A stretch of 64,000 bases of DNA from DSVZ01 sp037439785 (GTDB taxonomy: Bacteria > Verrucomicrobiota > Verrucomicrobiia > Limisphaerales > J093): positions 1 to 64,000 of the forward strand of contig JBBIVJ010000018.1 in assembly GCA_037439785.1 (NCBI GenBank), read 5' to 3'. Shown piece by piece: positions 16,711 to 24,542 of this stretch. A model generated the notes under the pieces. That model ran no database searches. It saw only the letters and a list, made by a program, of their open reading frames with translations, and was not told where the DNA came from. The stretch's first letter is position 1. Each line of letters starts with the position of its first letter. A program made the translations under genes and the position numbers.

Positions 16711-16873
16711 TGCGGATTACGGATTTCGGACTTTTGTCGGCGGGAAGCCAGCGCCATACCCACGCCCGCCGGCGTGGTTTGAGTTGTGTGGACCGCATCT
16801 CCATCGGGCCGGCCCCCAGGGCGAATTGCGCGTGCTTCCCTTCCCCGCGCGGCGAAGGCATCGTAGCGCGCGC

Positions 16874-17470
16874 ATGAAGGTCCTGGTCATCCTCGCCCAT
16901 CCCGCCCCCGGCAGCTTCAACCACGCCATCGCCCAGACCGCGGTCGAGACCCTGCGGGTCGCGGGGCACGCGGTGATCTTCCACGACCTCCAGGCCGAGG
17001 GTTTTGACCCCGTGTACACCGCGGCCGAACTGGCGCGCGAGGCGGCATTGCCGCCGGCGGTGGCGCAGCACATGGAGGAGGTTTGCGCGGCCGACGGCCT
17101 GGTGGTGGTGCACCCGAATTATTGGAGCCGGCCGCCGGCGATACTGTGCGGCTGGGTGGACCGCGTGTTGCGGCCGGGGCGGGCGTACCGCTTTGTGCCG
17201 GACGGCCGGGGCGGGGCGCGGCCGGAGGGGCTGCTGCGTGCGCGGGCGGCGCTGGTGTTCAACACGGCCAACACCCCGCAGGAAATCGAGGAGGCGTGGT
17301 TTGGCGACCCGCTGGAGGTGCACTGGCGCAAGGTGGTGTTCGGCCTGTGCGGCGTCCCCACCGTCTCCCGGCGCAACTTCAGCCCGGTGATCACCAGCAC
17401 GCCGGAGCAGCGGCGCGCCTGGCTCGAGGAAGTAGCCGCCGCGGTGCGCACCCATTTCCCGCCGGCTTGA
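16874..17470 (+). CDS. NAD(P)H-dependent oxidoreductase, flavodoxin-like fold
   Basis: 198 residues. MKVLVILAHPAPGSFNHAIA is the FMN/FAD phosphate-binding start of the NQO1/KefF/MdaB quinone reductase group, and VVVHPNYWSRPPAILCGWVDRVLRPGRAYRF is the conserved second motif. VFNTANTPQEIEE and the KVVFGLCGVP stretch also fit. The likely role is two-electron reduction of quinones or related compounds in the cytoplasm. The ATG at 16874 is the only start that puts the nucleotide-binding strand at the N-terminus. No partner transporter (KefC) is adjacent. Confidence 0.9.
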   Translation: MKVLVILAHPAPGSFNHAIAQTAVETLRVAGHAVIFHDLQAEGFDPVYTAAELAREAALPPAVAQHMEEVCAADGLVVVHPNYWSRPPAILCGWVDRVLRPGRAYRFVPDGRGGARPEGLLRARAALVFNTANTPQEIEEAWFGDPLEVHWRKVVFGLCGVPTVSRRNFSPVITSTPEQRRAWLEEVAAAVRTHFPPA

Positions 17471-17769
17471 GGGGCGGCACCCGCCGGCAGGGAAAGTTGA
17501 AGGCCGAAGTCCGAAGGCCGGACGAGGCGAAATGGGGAACTCAGGAAAAGACTCAGATGCCCGATGCCGGATTCCAGATACCGGAGGCCGGAGCCGAGGA
17601 GTCAGGAGTCAGAAGTCGGGAGTCGGGACGAGGTGCTCGCACCCCGGGCCCCCTGCTCGATGGACGTTTCTCCTCGGGCCCTTCGGCGTCCTGCGCTTCC
17701 CCCCTCGACGGCCCGGACGCCCGCGTGACGTCGGCGAGCCCGGGTGGTCAAATCCGCTAAAACGCATCC
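17471..17769. other. Spacer with purine-rich and heptamer repeats
   Basis: 299 nt between two plus-strand genes. A purine-rich tract (about 17490-17535) precedes a heptamer tandem repeat (17599-17626). No hairpin of the palindromic family was found here and no gene is visible. Confidence 0.5.
17599..17626. repeat. Degenerate 7-bp tandem repeat (4 units)
   Basis: GAGTCAG, GAGTCAG, AAGTCGG, GAGTCGG in direct succession. It has the same purine-rich character as the GAGCGAG tandems at 9814 and 21731, and again follows a purine-rich tract. Confidence 0.6.
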
Positions 17770-18948
17770 ATGCACGGCTCGATGCATCTTTCCGGCGGAC
17801 GCGACAACCTGCGCGCCGCCCGGCGGTCCGGTGCGGCGGCCGTGGCCCTGACCGTATTGCTGGCGGCTTGCGGCCAGCGAGAGCCGGTCCACAACGGCAA
17901 GCCGCTCACGCAATGGCTCCGGGAAGCGGCCGAGAACGCCGTCACTTATTCCGAGGTCTGGGACGCCTTTGCTGCCTTCGAGGGCGAGGCCGTGCCCTAC
18001 CTGGTCCGCGAAATCCGCGCCGGCCGGCGGTTTGTGGCCGCCGTGAGCACCAATCCCGCCAGCCTCTGGCTGCTCACGCCGGCGGACAAGACGCTGCAGA
18101 CGCTGGGCTTGCAGGCGGAGCCCACCTGCCCGGAAAGCCGCTTCCTGCTGGCATACGATCTGCTCGCCCGGATCGCTGACCAGCAGCGGCAACTGGCGGG
18201 ACTGGGTACACCCAGCCGGAAGCCTTCCCTCACCAACGCCTTCCCGGTCCTGCGGGAAGCCCTGGGCAACCTGCGCGGCCCGGAGGTGCGCGGTGCCCTT
18301 CAAACCCTTCACGCCGCCGGTCCGCTGGCCGCCGAATTACTTCCCGACCTGCTGAACCTGGCCACCAACTCCTCCGCGGCCGAACCATTCCTGGCAGTTG
18401 CCTTGCGCACGCTGGGGGGCTTCGGGGCCCCGGCCATCCCGTACCTGCTCCCCGTGGCAGCCGATCCTCGCCGGCATCCGTCGCAGCGTCACGCGGCGGC
18501 CATGGCGCTCGGAGAAATCGGCCCCGCCAGCCGGTCCGCCGCACCGGTGATTGCCACGCTGTTGGAGCAGACCCTGAGCCACGTGTCGTCCAACCGGCAT
18601 CGGTCCCCGGTCGCCCAACTGACCGTGGCACTGGCGTCGGTGGGGCAGACCCCGGAAGAGATCGTGCCGCTCCTCGAGCAACTGGCCGCCAGCTCCAACT
18701 TGATGGAACGTGTTCCCGCCCTGATCGCGCTGTGGAACCGCCAGCCCGCGCATGCCCCGCTCCAGGAAAAAATCACCGCCAACCTCTCCCCGACCAATCC
18801 TTACCCCGCCGTCGAAATCCTTGCTCGCCTGGGCACGAACGCCGCCGTGTTCGCGCCACAGATGCGCGGGCTGATTCAACATCCGCATCCGTTTATCCGT
18901 TTCCAGGTCGTCCGCTTCCTGCGCGCCCTTGAACCGGCCGGCCGGTAA
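17770..18948 (+). CDS. HEAT-repeat lipoprotein
   Basis: 392 residues. The N-terminus has an arginine-containing n-region, a hydrophobic stretch and a lipobox ending LLAAC (C34), so it is a lipoprotein. The rest is helical with recurring HEAT-like units such as PYLVREIRAG, AELLPDLLNLATN, AVALRTLGGFGAPAIPYLLPV, AAAMALGEIGPASRSAAPVIATLL and PQMRGLIQHPHPFIRFQVVRFL. Such repeats bind proteins; the partner is unknown. ATG at 17770, with another in-frame ATG at 17782. It stands alone on its strand. Confidence 0.8.
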   Translation: MHGSMHLSGGRDNLRAARRSGAAAVALTVLLAACGQREPVHNGKPLTQWLREAAENAVTYSEVWDAFAAFEGEAVPYLVREIRAGRRFVAAVSTNPASLWLLTPADKTLQTLGLQAEPTCPESRFLLAYDLLARIADQQRQLAGLGTPSRKPSLTNAFPVLREALGNLRGPEVRGALQTLHAAGPLAAELLPDLLNLATNSSAAEPFLAVALRTLGGFGAPAIPYLLPVAADPRRHPSQRHAAAMALGEIGPASRSAAPVIATLLEQTLSHVSSNRHRSPVAQLTVALASVGQTPEEIVPLLEQLAASSNLMERVPALIALWNRQPAHAPLQEKITANLSPTNPYPAVEILARLGTNAAVFAPQMRGLIQHPHPFIRFQVVRFLRALEPAGR

Positions 18949-19034
18949 CGTCCGCCCGTCCCCCCCGGCCGTGGGCGGCGAAAAAGGCGCGACAAAACCG
19001 GCGCGACCGGTTACCTCAAGCCCCGCACACTGAC

Positions 19035-19586
19035 ATGACCACGTCCGCGTTGACTTCGGAGCAGGCGGTGTTCGTGCTGATTGACGTGCAGGCCAAGCTG
19101 GCCGCACGGATGCACGAGCGCGAGGCCCTGGTGGACAACCTGCGCCGCCTGCTGGCGGGCGTGCGCCGCCTGGGGCTGCCGGTGCTCTGGCTGGAGCAGT
19201 ACCCCGAGGGGCTGGGCCCCACCGTGCCGGAGCTGGCCGCGGGGCTGGCCGATCTGCGGCCGCTGCGCAAACTCAGCTTCAGCGCCTGGGGGTGTCCGGC
19301 CTTTCGCGAGGCCCTGGCCGCCACCGGCCGGCGACAGGTCCTGCTGGCCGGCATTGAAGCCCATGTCTGTGTGTACCAGACCGCCCGTGACCTCCTGGCC
19401 GCCGGCTACGGGGTGGAAGTGGTCGGCGATGCGGTCTCCTCCCGCACCGCCGCCAATCGGGAGCTGGGGCTGGCGAGGATGCGGGAGATCGGGGCGCGCC
19501 TGACCAGCGTGGAGATGGCGTTGTTTGAAATGCTGGGCAGCGCCGAGGCCCCGGCCTTCAAGGACATTGCCCGCCTGGTGAAATGA
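19035..19586 (+). CDS. Isochorismatase-like cysteine hydrolase
   Basis: 183 residues. The catalytic triad of the family is visible: D17 in LIDVQ, K79 in LRKLSFSAW and C112 in GIEAHVCVYQTA. The cis-peptide region and Rossmann-like strands are in order. The E. coli YcaC-type hydrolases are the nearest familiar group; the physiological substrate is not predictable. The stop overlaps the ATG of the following GntP-type permease (ATGA), so the two are translationally coupled. Confidence 0.92.
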   Translation: MTTSALTSEQAVFVLIDVQAKLAARMHEREALVDNLRRLLAGVRRLGLPVLWLEQYPEGLGPTVPELAAGLADLRPLRKLSFSAWGCPAFREALAATGRRQVLLAGIEAHVCVYQTARDLLAAGYGVEVVGDAVSSRTAANRELGLARMREIGARLTSVEMALFEMLGSAEAPAFKDIARLVK

Positions 19587-21076
19587 ACCCCCTCCCATTG
19601 GATGCCACCGCCCCGGCCGCCCCCGCCGGCCTGCTGGCGGCGTGGTGGTGGCCCTTTGTGGTCCTGGCCATCTGCGTCGGGCTGGTGGTGGTGTTGATCA
19701 CCCGGGCGCGGCTGCATCCCTTCCTGGCGCTGATCCTGGCGGCCTTCACCGCCGGCTGGCTCGCCCCCGGGCTGCCGGGTCAGGCCGGGCGCAGCCGCTG
19801 GGTGCACGCGGTGGAACTGACGGCGACCGAGCTGGGCACCATGGCGGGCAAGGTGGCCCTGGTCATCGCCCTGGCCTCGGTCATCGGCCTGTGCCTGATG
19901 GAAAGCGGCGCGGCGGACAAGGTGGTGCGGCGCTTCCTGGCGGTGTTCGGTGAACGCCGTGCCGGGGCGGCGATCTTCTTCAGCGGCTACATCATCTCGA
20001 TCCCGATCTTCTTCGACACGTTTTTCATGCTGCTGCTGCCGCTGGCGCGGGCGCTGGCCCTGCGCACCGGCCGCAACTACCTGCTCTACGTCATGGCCAT
20101 CTGTTCGGCCGGCATCGTCACCCATTCGCTGTGTGCGCCGCACCCGGGGCCGCTGGCCATGGCCGAGGCGTTGCAGGTGGACCTGGGGCTCTCGATCGTG
20201 GTGGGAGTGGTGGTGGGCCTGGTGCCGGCCACCGTCGGCTGGCTGGTGGCCGGCTGGCTCAACCGCCGCTACGACCTCCCCCTCCGGGAAACGCCCGGCG
20301 CCCCGATCGAGGACCTGCGCCGCATCATCGCCCAACCCGAGTCCCAACTGCCCGCGCTGTGGGTGTCCCTGGTCCCGGTGCTGCTGCCGATCGGCCTGAT
20401 TTCGCTGGCCTCGCTCTTCGAGGCCGCTGCCCGCCAGCCCAACACCTTCCCCTGGCTGCGGGCGGTCTGCGGGGGACCGGACGGCTTCGCGGTCGCGGCG
20501 CGGTTCATCGAGTTTTTCGGCAACCGCAACGTGGCCCTGCTGTTGGGGGCCGGGTTTGCCATCGCCACGGTGATGCACCGCCGCGGCCTGTCCCTGGGGC
20601 GGGTGGGACAACTGATCGCCCCGCCGTTGGAAACCGCCGGCGTCATCATCCTCATCACCAGCGCGGGCGGGGCGTTCGGGTTGATGCTCAAAAACGCCGG
20701 CGTGGGCGAGGCCATCAAACTGGCGGCGGCGGGGCGGGAGGTGAACCTCATCCTCCTGGCGTGGGCGGTGGCGGCGGTCATCCGCCTGGCCCAGGGCTCG
20801 GCCACCGTGGCCATGCTGACCACCGCGGGCATGATGTTCCCGCTGATGAGCGCCGGCCTGCCCTACCACCCCATTTACCTGTTCCTGGCCATTGGCTTCG
20901 GGGCGATGATCTGCTCCTGGATGAACGACAGCGGCTTCTGGGTGGTGGGACGCCTGAGCGGGTTCACCGAAGCCGAGACCCTGCGCACCTGGACAGTGAT
21001 CTCGACGGTCAACAGCGTGGCCGGCCTGCTGGTCACCTGGCTGCTGGCCACCCTCTGGCCGTTTGCAGCGCGATGA
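19583..21076 (+). CDS. GntP family permease
   Basis: 497 residues, about 12-14 hydrophobic segments. Family signatures include ITRARLHPFLALILAAFTAG, SVIGLCLMESGAADKVVRRFL, SGYIISIPIFFDTFFMLLLPLA, THSLCAPHPGPLAMAEAL and the C-terminal INDSGFW-like MNDSGFWVVGRLSG. The family transports gluconate and similar acids with protons across the inner membrane. The start codon overlaps the stop of the upstream cysteine hydrolase by 4 nt, suggesting that the two act on the same compound. Its exact substrate is not fixed by sequence. Confidence 0.93.
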   Translation: MNPLPLDATAPAAPAGLLAAWWWPFVVLAICVGLVVVLITRARLHPFLALILAAFTAGWLAPGLPGQAGRSRWVHAVELTATELGTMAGKVALVIALASVIGLCLMESGAADKVVRRFLAVFGERRAGAAIFFSGYIISIPIFFDTFFMLLLPLARALALRTGRNYLLYVMAICSAGIVTHSLCAPHPGPLAMAEALQVDLGLSIVVGVVVGLVPATVGWLVAGWLNRRYDLPLRETPGAPIEDLRRIIAQPESQLPALWVSLVPVLLPIGLISLASLFEAAARQPNTFPWLRAVCGGPDGFAVAARFIEFFGNRNVALLLGAGFAIATVMHRRGLSLGRVGQLIAPPLETAGVIILITSAGGAFGLMLKNAGVGEAIKLAAAGREVNLILLAWAVAAVIRLAQGSATVAMLTTAGMMFPLMSAGLPYHPIYLFLAIGFGAMICSWMNDSGFWVVGRLSGFTEAETLRTWTVISTVNSVAGLLVTWLLATLWPFAAR

Positions 21077-21095
21077 GGCGTGGATAGAGTGCTCC

Positions 21096-21602
21096 ATGCT
21101 GGCAAGCTATGAACGCGCCTTCGGTCCCCCCCTCAGCCCGTGGCGGTCCCTGCTCGGGTTGCTCGGCTGGGGCGTGCTGACCTTCAGCGCCGCGGTGGTG
21201 GGTTCCCTGGCCGCCCCCGGCGAATGGTACGCCGCGCTGCGCAAGCCGGCCTGGACGCCGCCCAACTGGCTCTTCGGTCCGGTCTGGACGCTCCTGTATG
21301 CCCTGATGGCCTTTGCCGCCTGGCTGGTGTGGCACCACGGCGGCTGGGCCCGCCAACGCGCTCCCCTCACTGCCTACGTCGTGCAACTGGTCCTCAACGC
21401 CCTGTGGTCCTGGGTATTCTTCGGCTGGCGGCAACCGGGGTGGGCCTTTCTGGAATTGCTCGTCCTGGTGGCCGCCCTCGGGGTCACCTTGCAGCAGTTC
21501 GCCCGCGTCTCACGGCCGGCCGCATGGCTGCTGGTGCCCTACCTGGCCTGGGTCCTGTTCGCGGCGGTCCTGAATTTCACCCTCTGGCGGATGAACACCT
21601 GA
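21096..21602 (+). CDS. tspO: TspO/MBR family protein
   Basis: 168 residues with five predicted membrane helices, typical for the translocator protein family. The signature WYAALRKPAWTPPNWLFGPVW is intact (the PxWxPPxWxFxPVW core), as are QLVLNALWSWVFFG and PYLAWVLFAAVLNFTLWRMN. TspO proteins bind porphyrins and regulate tetrapyrrole or stress responses. The ATG at 21096 is used; a TTG at 21063 would overlap the upstream gene and adds a polar, unrelated N-terminus. It lies 19 nt after the GntP-type gene and may be in the same transcript. Confidence 0.93.
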   Translation: MLASYERAFGPPLSPWRSLLGLLGWGVLTFSAAVVGSLAAPGEWYAALRKPAWTPPNWLFGPVWTLLYALMAFAAWLVWHHGGWARQRAPLTAYVVQLVLNALWSWVFFGWRQPGWAFLELLVLVAALGVTLQQFARVSRPAAWLLVPYLAWVLFAAVLNFTLWRMNT

Positions 21603-21730
21603 ACCGTCCCCCGGCCCGCGCCGCCGGCTTTGGGAAGGGTCGAACGCCGGGAAACCCCGCTGAGGCGAAAAGGGGAAGCGGTGAAAGGTGAAAGTTAAAT
21701 GGAGGGAGGTTGAAAGACAGAAAGCTGCCC

Positions 21731-21760
21731 CGCGCGGAGCGTGGAGCGAGAATCAAGGAG
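21731..21760. repeat. GAGCGAG-type tract
   Basis: GCGCGGAGCGTGGAGCGAGAATC and following bases resemble the GGAGCGAGAATC end of the tandem repeat at 9814-9849, and like it lie between a purine-rich tract and palindromic repeats. Confidence 0.5.
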
Positions 21761-21850
21761 CGGGGTGGCACATGGAGGAGCTGCCCCCGCAGCCGGCCCT
21801 ATCCCTTCGGGCTTCGGGCCTGGACCGCGGCTCTTCCGCTGACCTGCCGC

Positions 21851-21970
21851 ACTGGGTGGTGCAGGCCTCTGGCCTGCCGGACTGGGTGGTGCAGGCGTCT
21901 CGCCTGCCGGACTGGGTGGTGCAGGCCTCTGGCCTGCCGGACTGGGTGGTGCAGGCGTCTCGCCTGCACT
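21851..21970. repeat. 30-bp tandem hairpin array, four units
   Basis: Four 30-bp units of the form ACTGGGTGGT plus hairpin plus linker, without unique spacers. Units 1 and 3 carry GCAGGCC-TCT-GGCCTGC, units 2 and 4 GCAGGCG-TCT-CGCCTGC. The two kinds differ by a C to G on one arm matched by G to C on the other, so pairing is kept. The arrangement is a 60-bp dimer duplicated once. The same hairpin (second form) occurs alone at 33181-33197. Confidence 0.9.
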
Positions 21971-22114
21971 GCCCCCGCAGCCGGCAGATAGCAAGCCGGG
22001 TCGGTGGGGACGCCGACCCTCCCATGACCCCGCTGGCAGGGACCGCCTCTGGGAGCGACCGCGTCCTCGCGGTGCCGGCAGCCCGGAGAGGTTGCCCGTG
22101 CCCTCTGATCGTAG

Positions 22115-22133
22115 CGCAGACTGGCAGTCTGCG
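22115..22133. repeat. Perfect hairpin CGCAGACT-GGC-AGTCTGCG
   Basis: 8-bp perfect stem with GGC triloop in the repeat-rich spacer. A sister hairpin with GGC triloop, GCAGGCT-GGC-AGCCTGC, lies at 22207-22223. Confidence 0.7.
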
Positions 22134-22206
22134 GTCTCGCGGGCCCTCAGCCCGCCTGTCGTTCCCACGCACAAGCCCCCTCCGCCGATGGGCCATCGGC
22201 GATACG

Positions 22207-22223
22207 GCAGGCTGGCAGCCTGC
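22207..22223. repeat. Perfect hairpin GCAGGCT-GGC-AGCCTGC
   Basis: 7-bp perfect stem with GGC triloop. It shares the outer GCAGGC/GCCTGC arms with the TCT-loop array units upstream. Confidence 0.7.
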
Positions 22224-22261
22224 ACTACTTGGGCGTCGGTGAACGGTTATCGGTTGAGCCG

Positions 22262-22409
22262 ACAGCGGCAGAGGACTGCCGCACTCCCAGACGCTGGCGC
22301 GCGGAAGGGCCGCCCCCTGCGGGCGCCAGCTTGTGGAGTGCCTGCCTGTGCGGCGCACGCAGACAGGCGCCGGTCTTCTGGCGCTTTGTGGCTGCGCCAG
22401 ACGGCCGGG
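22262..22409. repeat. Palindromic intergenic repeat, longest copy
   Basis: Starts with hairpin GCGGCAG-AGGA-CTGCCGC (22265-22282). A larger nested structure follows: outer arms GCACTCC (22281-22287) and GGAGTGC (22335-22341), inner arms GCTGGCGC (22293-22300) and GCGCCAGC (22323-22330). It ends with GGCGCCGGTCTTCTGGCGC-type sequence. It aligns along its length with 16563-16710 and, in its first third, with 9999-10047. Confidence 0.8.
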
Positions 22410-22698
22410 TCGGTGGGGAGGCCGCCCTGGAACACGCCGCCGGTGCGCTTCTGTTGCCGCCGCGGGCGAAGTTTTCGAGGCTGGCGAAACCGCTGAACTG
22501 GCCGGTCCCGTCCGGAACGCTGACGCGAGGAATGGCTGCCCAAACGCGGTCACCTTGGCGCCCTGGCGGCCTGGTGGTGAGTTGCCCGGGCGTCAGCGGT
22601 CGCGGACTGCCGCCATCGAGACGCCGCCGCACACCTGGGGCGGTGGGTTCGTAATTCTGCACGTGACAGGGCCGCGGTCGCCCGGCACGCTGGCGCCC

Positions 22699-23328
22699 AT
22701 GAAGTGCGGTTGGTTCCACGGCCTGCGGGCCTTCCTGGCGGCGGGCGCCTGTGCCCTGGCCCTGGCCGAAGACACTCCAGTGAACACGGAGTCCTCCACC
22801 CCCGCGGCGGCCCCGGCGGAAGTCGCCGTCCTCAAAACCAGCGCCGGCGAAATGGTCCTCGAATTCTGGCCCGACGTCGCCCCCGGGACCGTCGAAAACT
22901 TCAAGAAGCTCGCCCGCGAGGGCTTTTACGACGGCACCTGCTTCCACCGGATCATCAAGGGCTTCATGATCCAGGGCGGCGACCCCAAGACCAAGGACCC
23001 GGCCAGGGAAGCCGAGTGGGGCACCGGCGATCCCGGCTACAAAATCAAGGCCGAGTTCAACGACCGCAAACACGTCCGCGGCGTCATCTCGATGGCCCGC
23101 GCCGCCCATCCGGACTCGGCGGGCTGCCAGTTCTTCATCTGCCTGGAGCCGGCGCCGTTCCTGGATGGCAAGTACACCGCCTTCGGCAAACTCATCAAGG
23201 GCGAGGACGTGCTGCTCAAGCTGGGCGACACCCCGGTGGGACCCAGCCCCAGCGGGGAGCGGAGCAAACCGCTCCAGCGCGTCACCCTCGAGAGCGTGAA
23301 GATCGTGCCCGCCGCCTCGGTGCGGTGA
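22699..23328 (+). CDS. Exported cyclophilin-type peptidyl-prolyl isomerase
   Basis: 209 residues. A signal peptide (residues 1 to about 23, ending ACALALAED) is followed by a short acidic/alanine linker and a cyclophilin domain (about 42-205): VENFKKLAREGFYDGTCFHRIIKGFMIQGGDP, SMARAAHPDSAGCQFFICLEPAPFLDGKYTAFGK. The catalytic FHRxI arginine and QFFI motif are present. It speeds proline isomerisation of proteins, presumably in the periplasm. The ATG at 22699 is the start that yields the signal peptide; upstream in-frame sequence is repeat-derived. Confidence 0.93.
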   Translation: MKCGWFHGLRAFLAAGACALALAEDTPVNTESSTPAAAPAEVAVLKTSAGEMVLEFWPDVAPGTVENFKKLAREGFYDGTCFHRIIKGFMIQGGDPKTKDPAREAEWGTGDPGYKIKAEFNDRKHVRGVISMARAAHPDSAGCQFFICLEPAPFLDGKYTAFGKLIKGEDVLLKLGDTPVGPSPSGERSKPLQRVTLESVKIVPAASVR

Positions 23329-23365
23329 CGCCCGCGCGCCGCGCCCTCGCCTGACGCCTCCACCC

Positions 23366-23388
23366 CCGCCGACCCGGCGGCGGCTTTT
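23366..23388 (+). terminator. Possible intrinsic terminator after the cyclophilin gene
   Basis: CCGCCG-ACC-CGGCGG stem followed, after CGGC, by four Ts, 38 nt after the stop. The T-run is short and not directly next to the stem, so this is a moderate candidate. Confidence 0.4.
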
Positions 23389-23426
23389 GCGTGCCGCGGC
23401 GGGGCGCCCGCGCTAGGCTGCTCGCC

Positions 23427-24542
23427 ATGAACCCCGGTGTCCGGCCGGTGCCGCGTTGGCGGAAATGGGTGCTCTGGTGGGCGGCGTGGACCCTGATAGC
23501 GCTGGCGTTTGCCAGCCAGGTCAACTTCACCCAGGCCCGGCGCGGCTACATCGTCACCTGGAAATTCGCCCTCACCACCGCGCTGGCGGACTGGTACACC
23601 TTCGGGGCGCTCTCGGTACCGGCCCTGTGGCTGGCGCGGCGGTTCCACCTGGATGAGCCCCGCTGGCGGCGCCATCTGGCGGTGCACCTGGCGGCGGGGG
23701 CGGTCTTTGCCGTGGCCTGGGTGGGAGTGCGGGTGGGCATCGAGGCGTACCGCGCCCGCGAGCGCCAGCCCAACTTCAGCTTCGCCGAGGCCTTCCACTG
23801 GACCCTGGTGCGCTCGTTCTACTTCAACCTCCTGGTGTACGGCGTCATCGTCGGCGCCAGCCACGGCATCGAGTACTACCGCCGCTACCGGGAGCGTGAA
23901 CTGCGGGCCAGCGAACTGGAAAAACTCCTGGCCGAGGCGCGGCTCCAGACCCTGCGCGCCCAGCTCAACCCCCATTTCCTGTTCAACACCCTCAACAGCA
24001 TCTCCAGCCTCATGCACCGGGACGTGGCTGCGGCCGACCGCATGATCGTGCGGCTGAGCGAACTGCTGCGCGCGGCCCTGGACGCCCCCCACAAACAGGA
24101 AGTGCCCCTGCGCGAGGAACTGGACTTCCTGCGCCGCTACCTGGACATCGAGCAAATCCGCTTCGGCCCGCGCCTGACCGTGGACCTGGAGGCGCCGGCG
24201 GACACCCTCGAGCTGGCCGTGCCGCACCTCCTGCTCCAGCCGCTGGTGGAAAACGCCCTCAAACACGGTATCGCCCCGCGCAAGGCCGGCGGCCGCGTCA
24301 TCGTCCACGCCCGCCGGGACGGCGCATGGCTGCGCTTGAGCGTGACCGACAACGGCGCGGGTCCTGCCGCCTCGCCCCGGCCGGGGGGCCACGGCCTGGC
24401 CAACACCCGCGCGCGCCTCGAACATCTCTACGGTGCGCAGCACGAGTTCCACTTCGGCCCCGGCCCGGATGGCGGCTTCGCAGTCCACCTGAGCCTGCCG
24501 GCCCGGCCGGCGCGGCCCGCTCAGGCCGGTGGCGCCGTCTGA
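23427..24542 (+). CDS. LytS/YehU-type sensor histidine kinase
   Basis: 371 residues. Four membrane helices (about 12-33, 46-70, 83-105, 127-150) precede a coiled segment and a His_kinase domain: phospho-acceptor H183 in AQLNPHFLFNTLNSI, N-box LVENALKHG (N276) and G-box VTDNGAG (308-312), GHGLANTRARL. This is the LytS/AlgZ class, which normally pairs with a LytTR response regulator. No such gene is next to it; the nearest regulator in the window (2117-2815) is of another type. ATG at 23427. The last 22 nt overlap the convergent membrane protein gene. Confidence 0.92.
   Translation: MNPGVRPVPRWRKWVLWWAAWTLIALAFASQVNFTQARRGYIVTWKFALTTALADWYTFGALSVPALWLARRFHLDEPRWRRHLAVHLAAGAVFAVAWVGVRVGIEAYRARERQPNFSFAEAFHWTLVRSFYFNLLVYGVIVGASHGIEYYRRYRERELRASELEKLLAEARLQTLRAQLNPHFLFNTLNSISSLMHRDVAAADRMIVRLSELLRAALDAPHKQEVPLREELDFLRRYLDIEQIRFGPRLTVDLEAPADTLELAVPHLLLQPLVENALKHGIAPRKAGGRVIVHARRDGAWLRLSVTDNGAGPAASPRPGGHGLANTRARLEHLYGAQHEFHFGPGPDGGFAVHLSLPARPARPAQAGGAV

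Larger units (their letters stand above)
16218..16873. other. Repeat-bearing divergent spacer
   Basis: 656 nt between the FG-GAP gene and the divergent flavoprotein gene. It holds a GTGAGGAGC-type tract on the minus strand (about 16430-16458), a hairpin with nested stems (16481-16525) and a long copy of the palindromic repeat (about 16563-16710). The open frame that spans it on the plus strand changes character abruptly at the flavoprotein ATG and is not considered coding. Confidence 0.6.
21603..22698. other. 1.1-kb repeat-rich non-coding spacer
   Basis: The longest gene-free stretch. In order: a purine-rich tract (about 21660-21725), a GAGCGAG-type tract (21731-21760), a 30-bp tandem hairpin array (21851-21970), a series of separate perfect hairpins (22115-22133, about 22138-22155, about 22182-22200, 22207-22223) and the longest palindromic repeat copy (22262-22409). 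Frames open on both strands over this area but are built of the repeats and look like no protein family. Confidence 0.7.

Noticed and set aside
21851..21970. CRISPR array
   Set aside because: The 30-bp units are directly abutting and have no unique spacers; no cas gene is present.
21753..22553. Open frames on both strands through the 22-kb spacer (for example one ending at 22242 on the plus strand and one on the minus strand)
   Set aside because: They are composed of the palindromic repeats, have arginine/cysteine/proline-rich composition, no start context and repeat the same peptide fragments as other repeat-bearing spacers.
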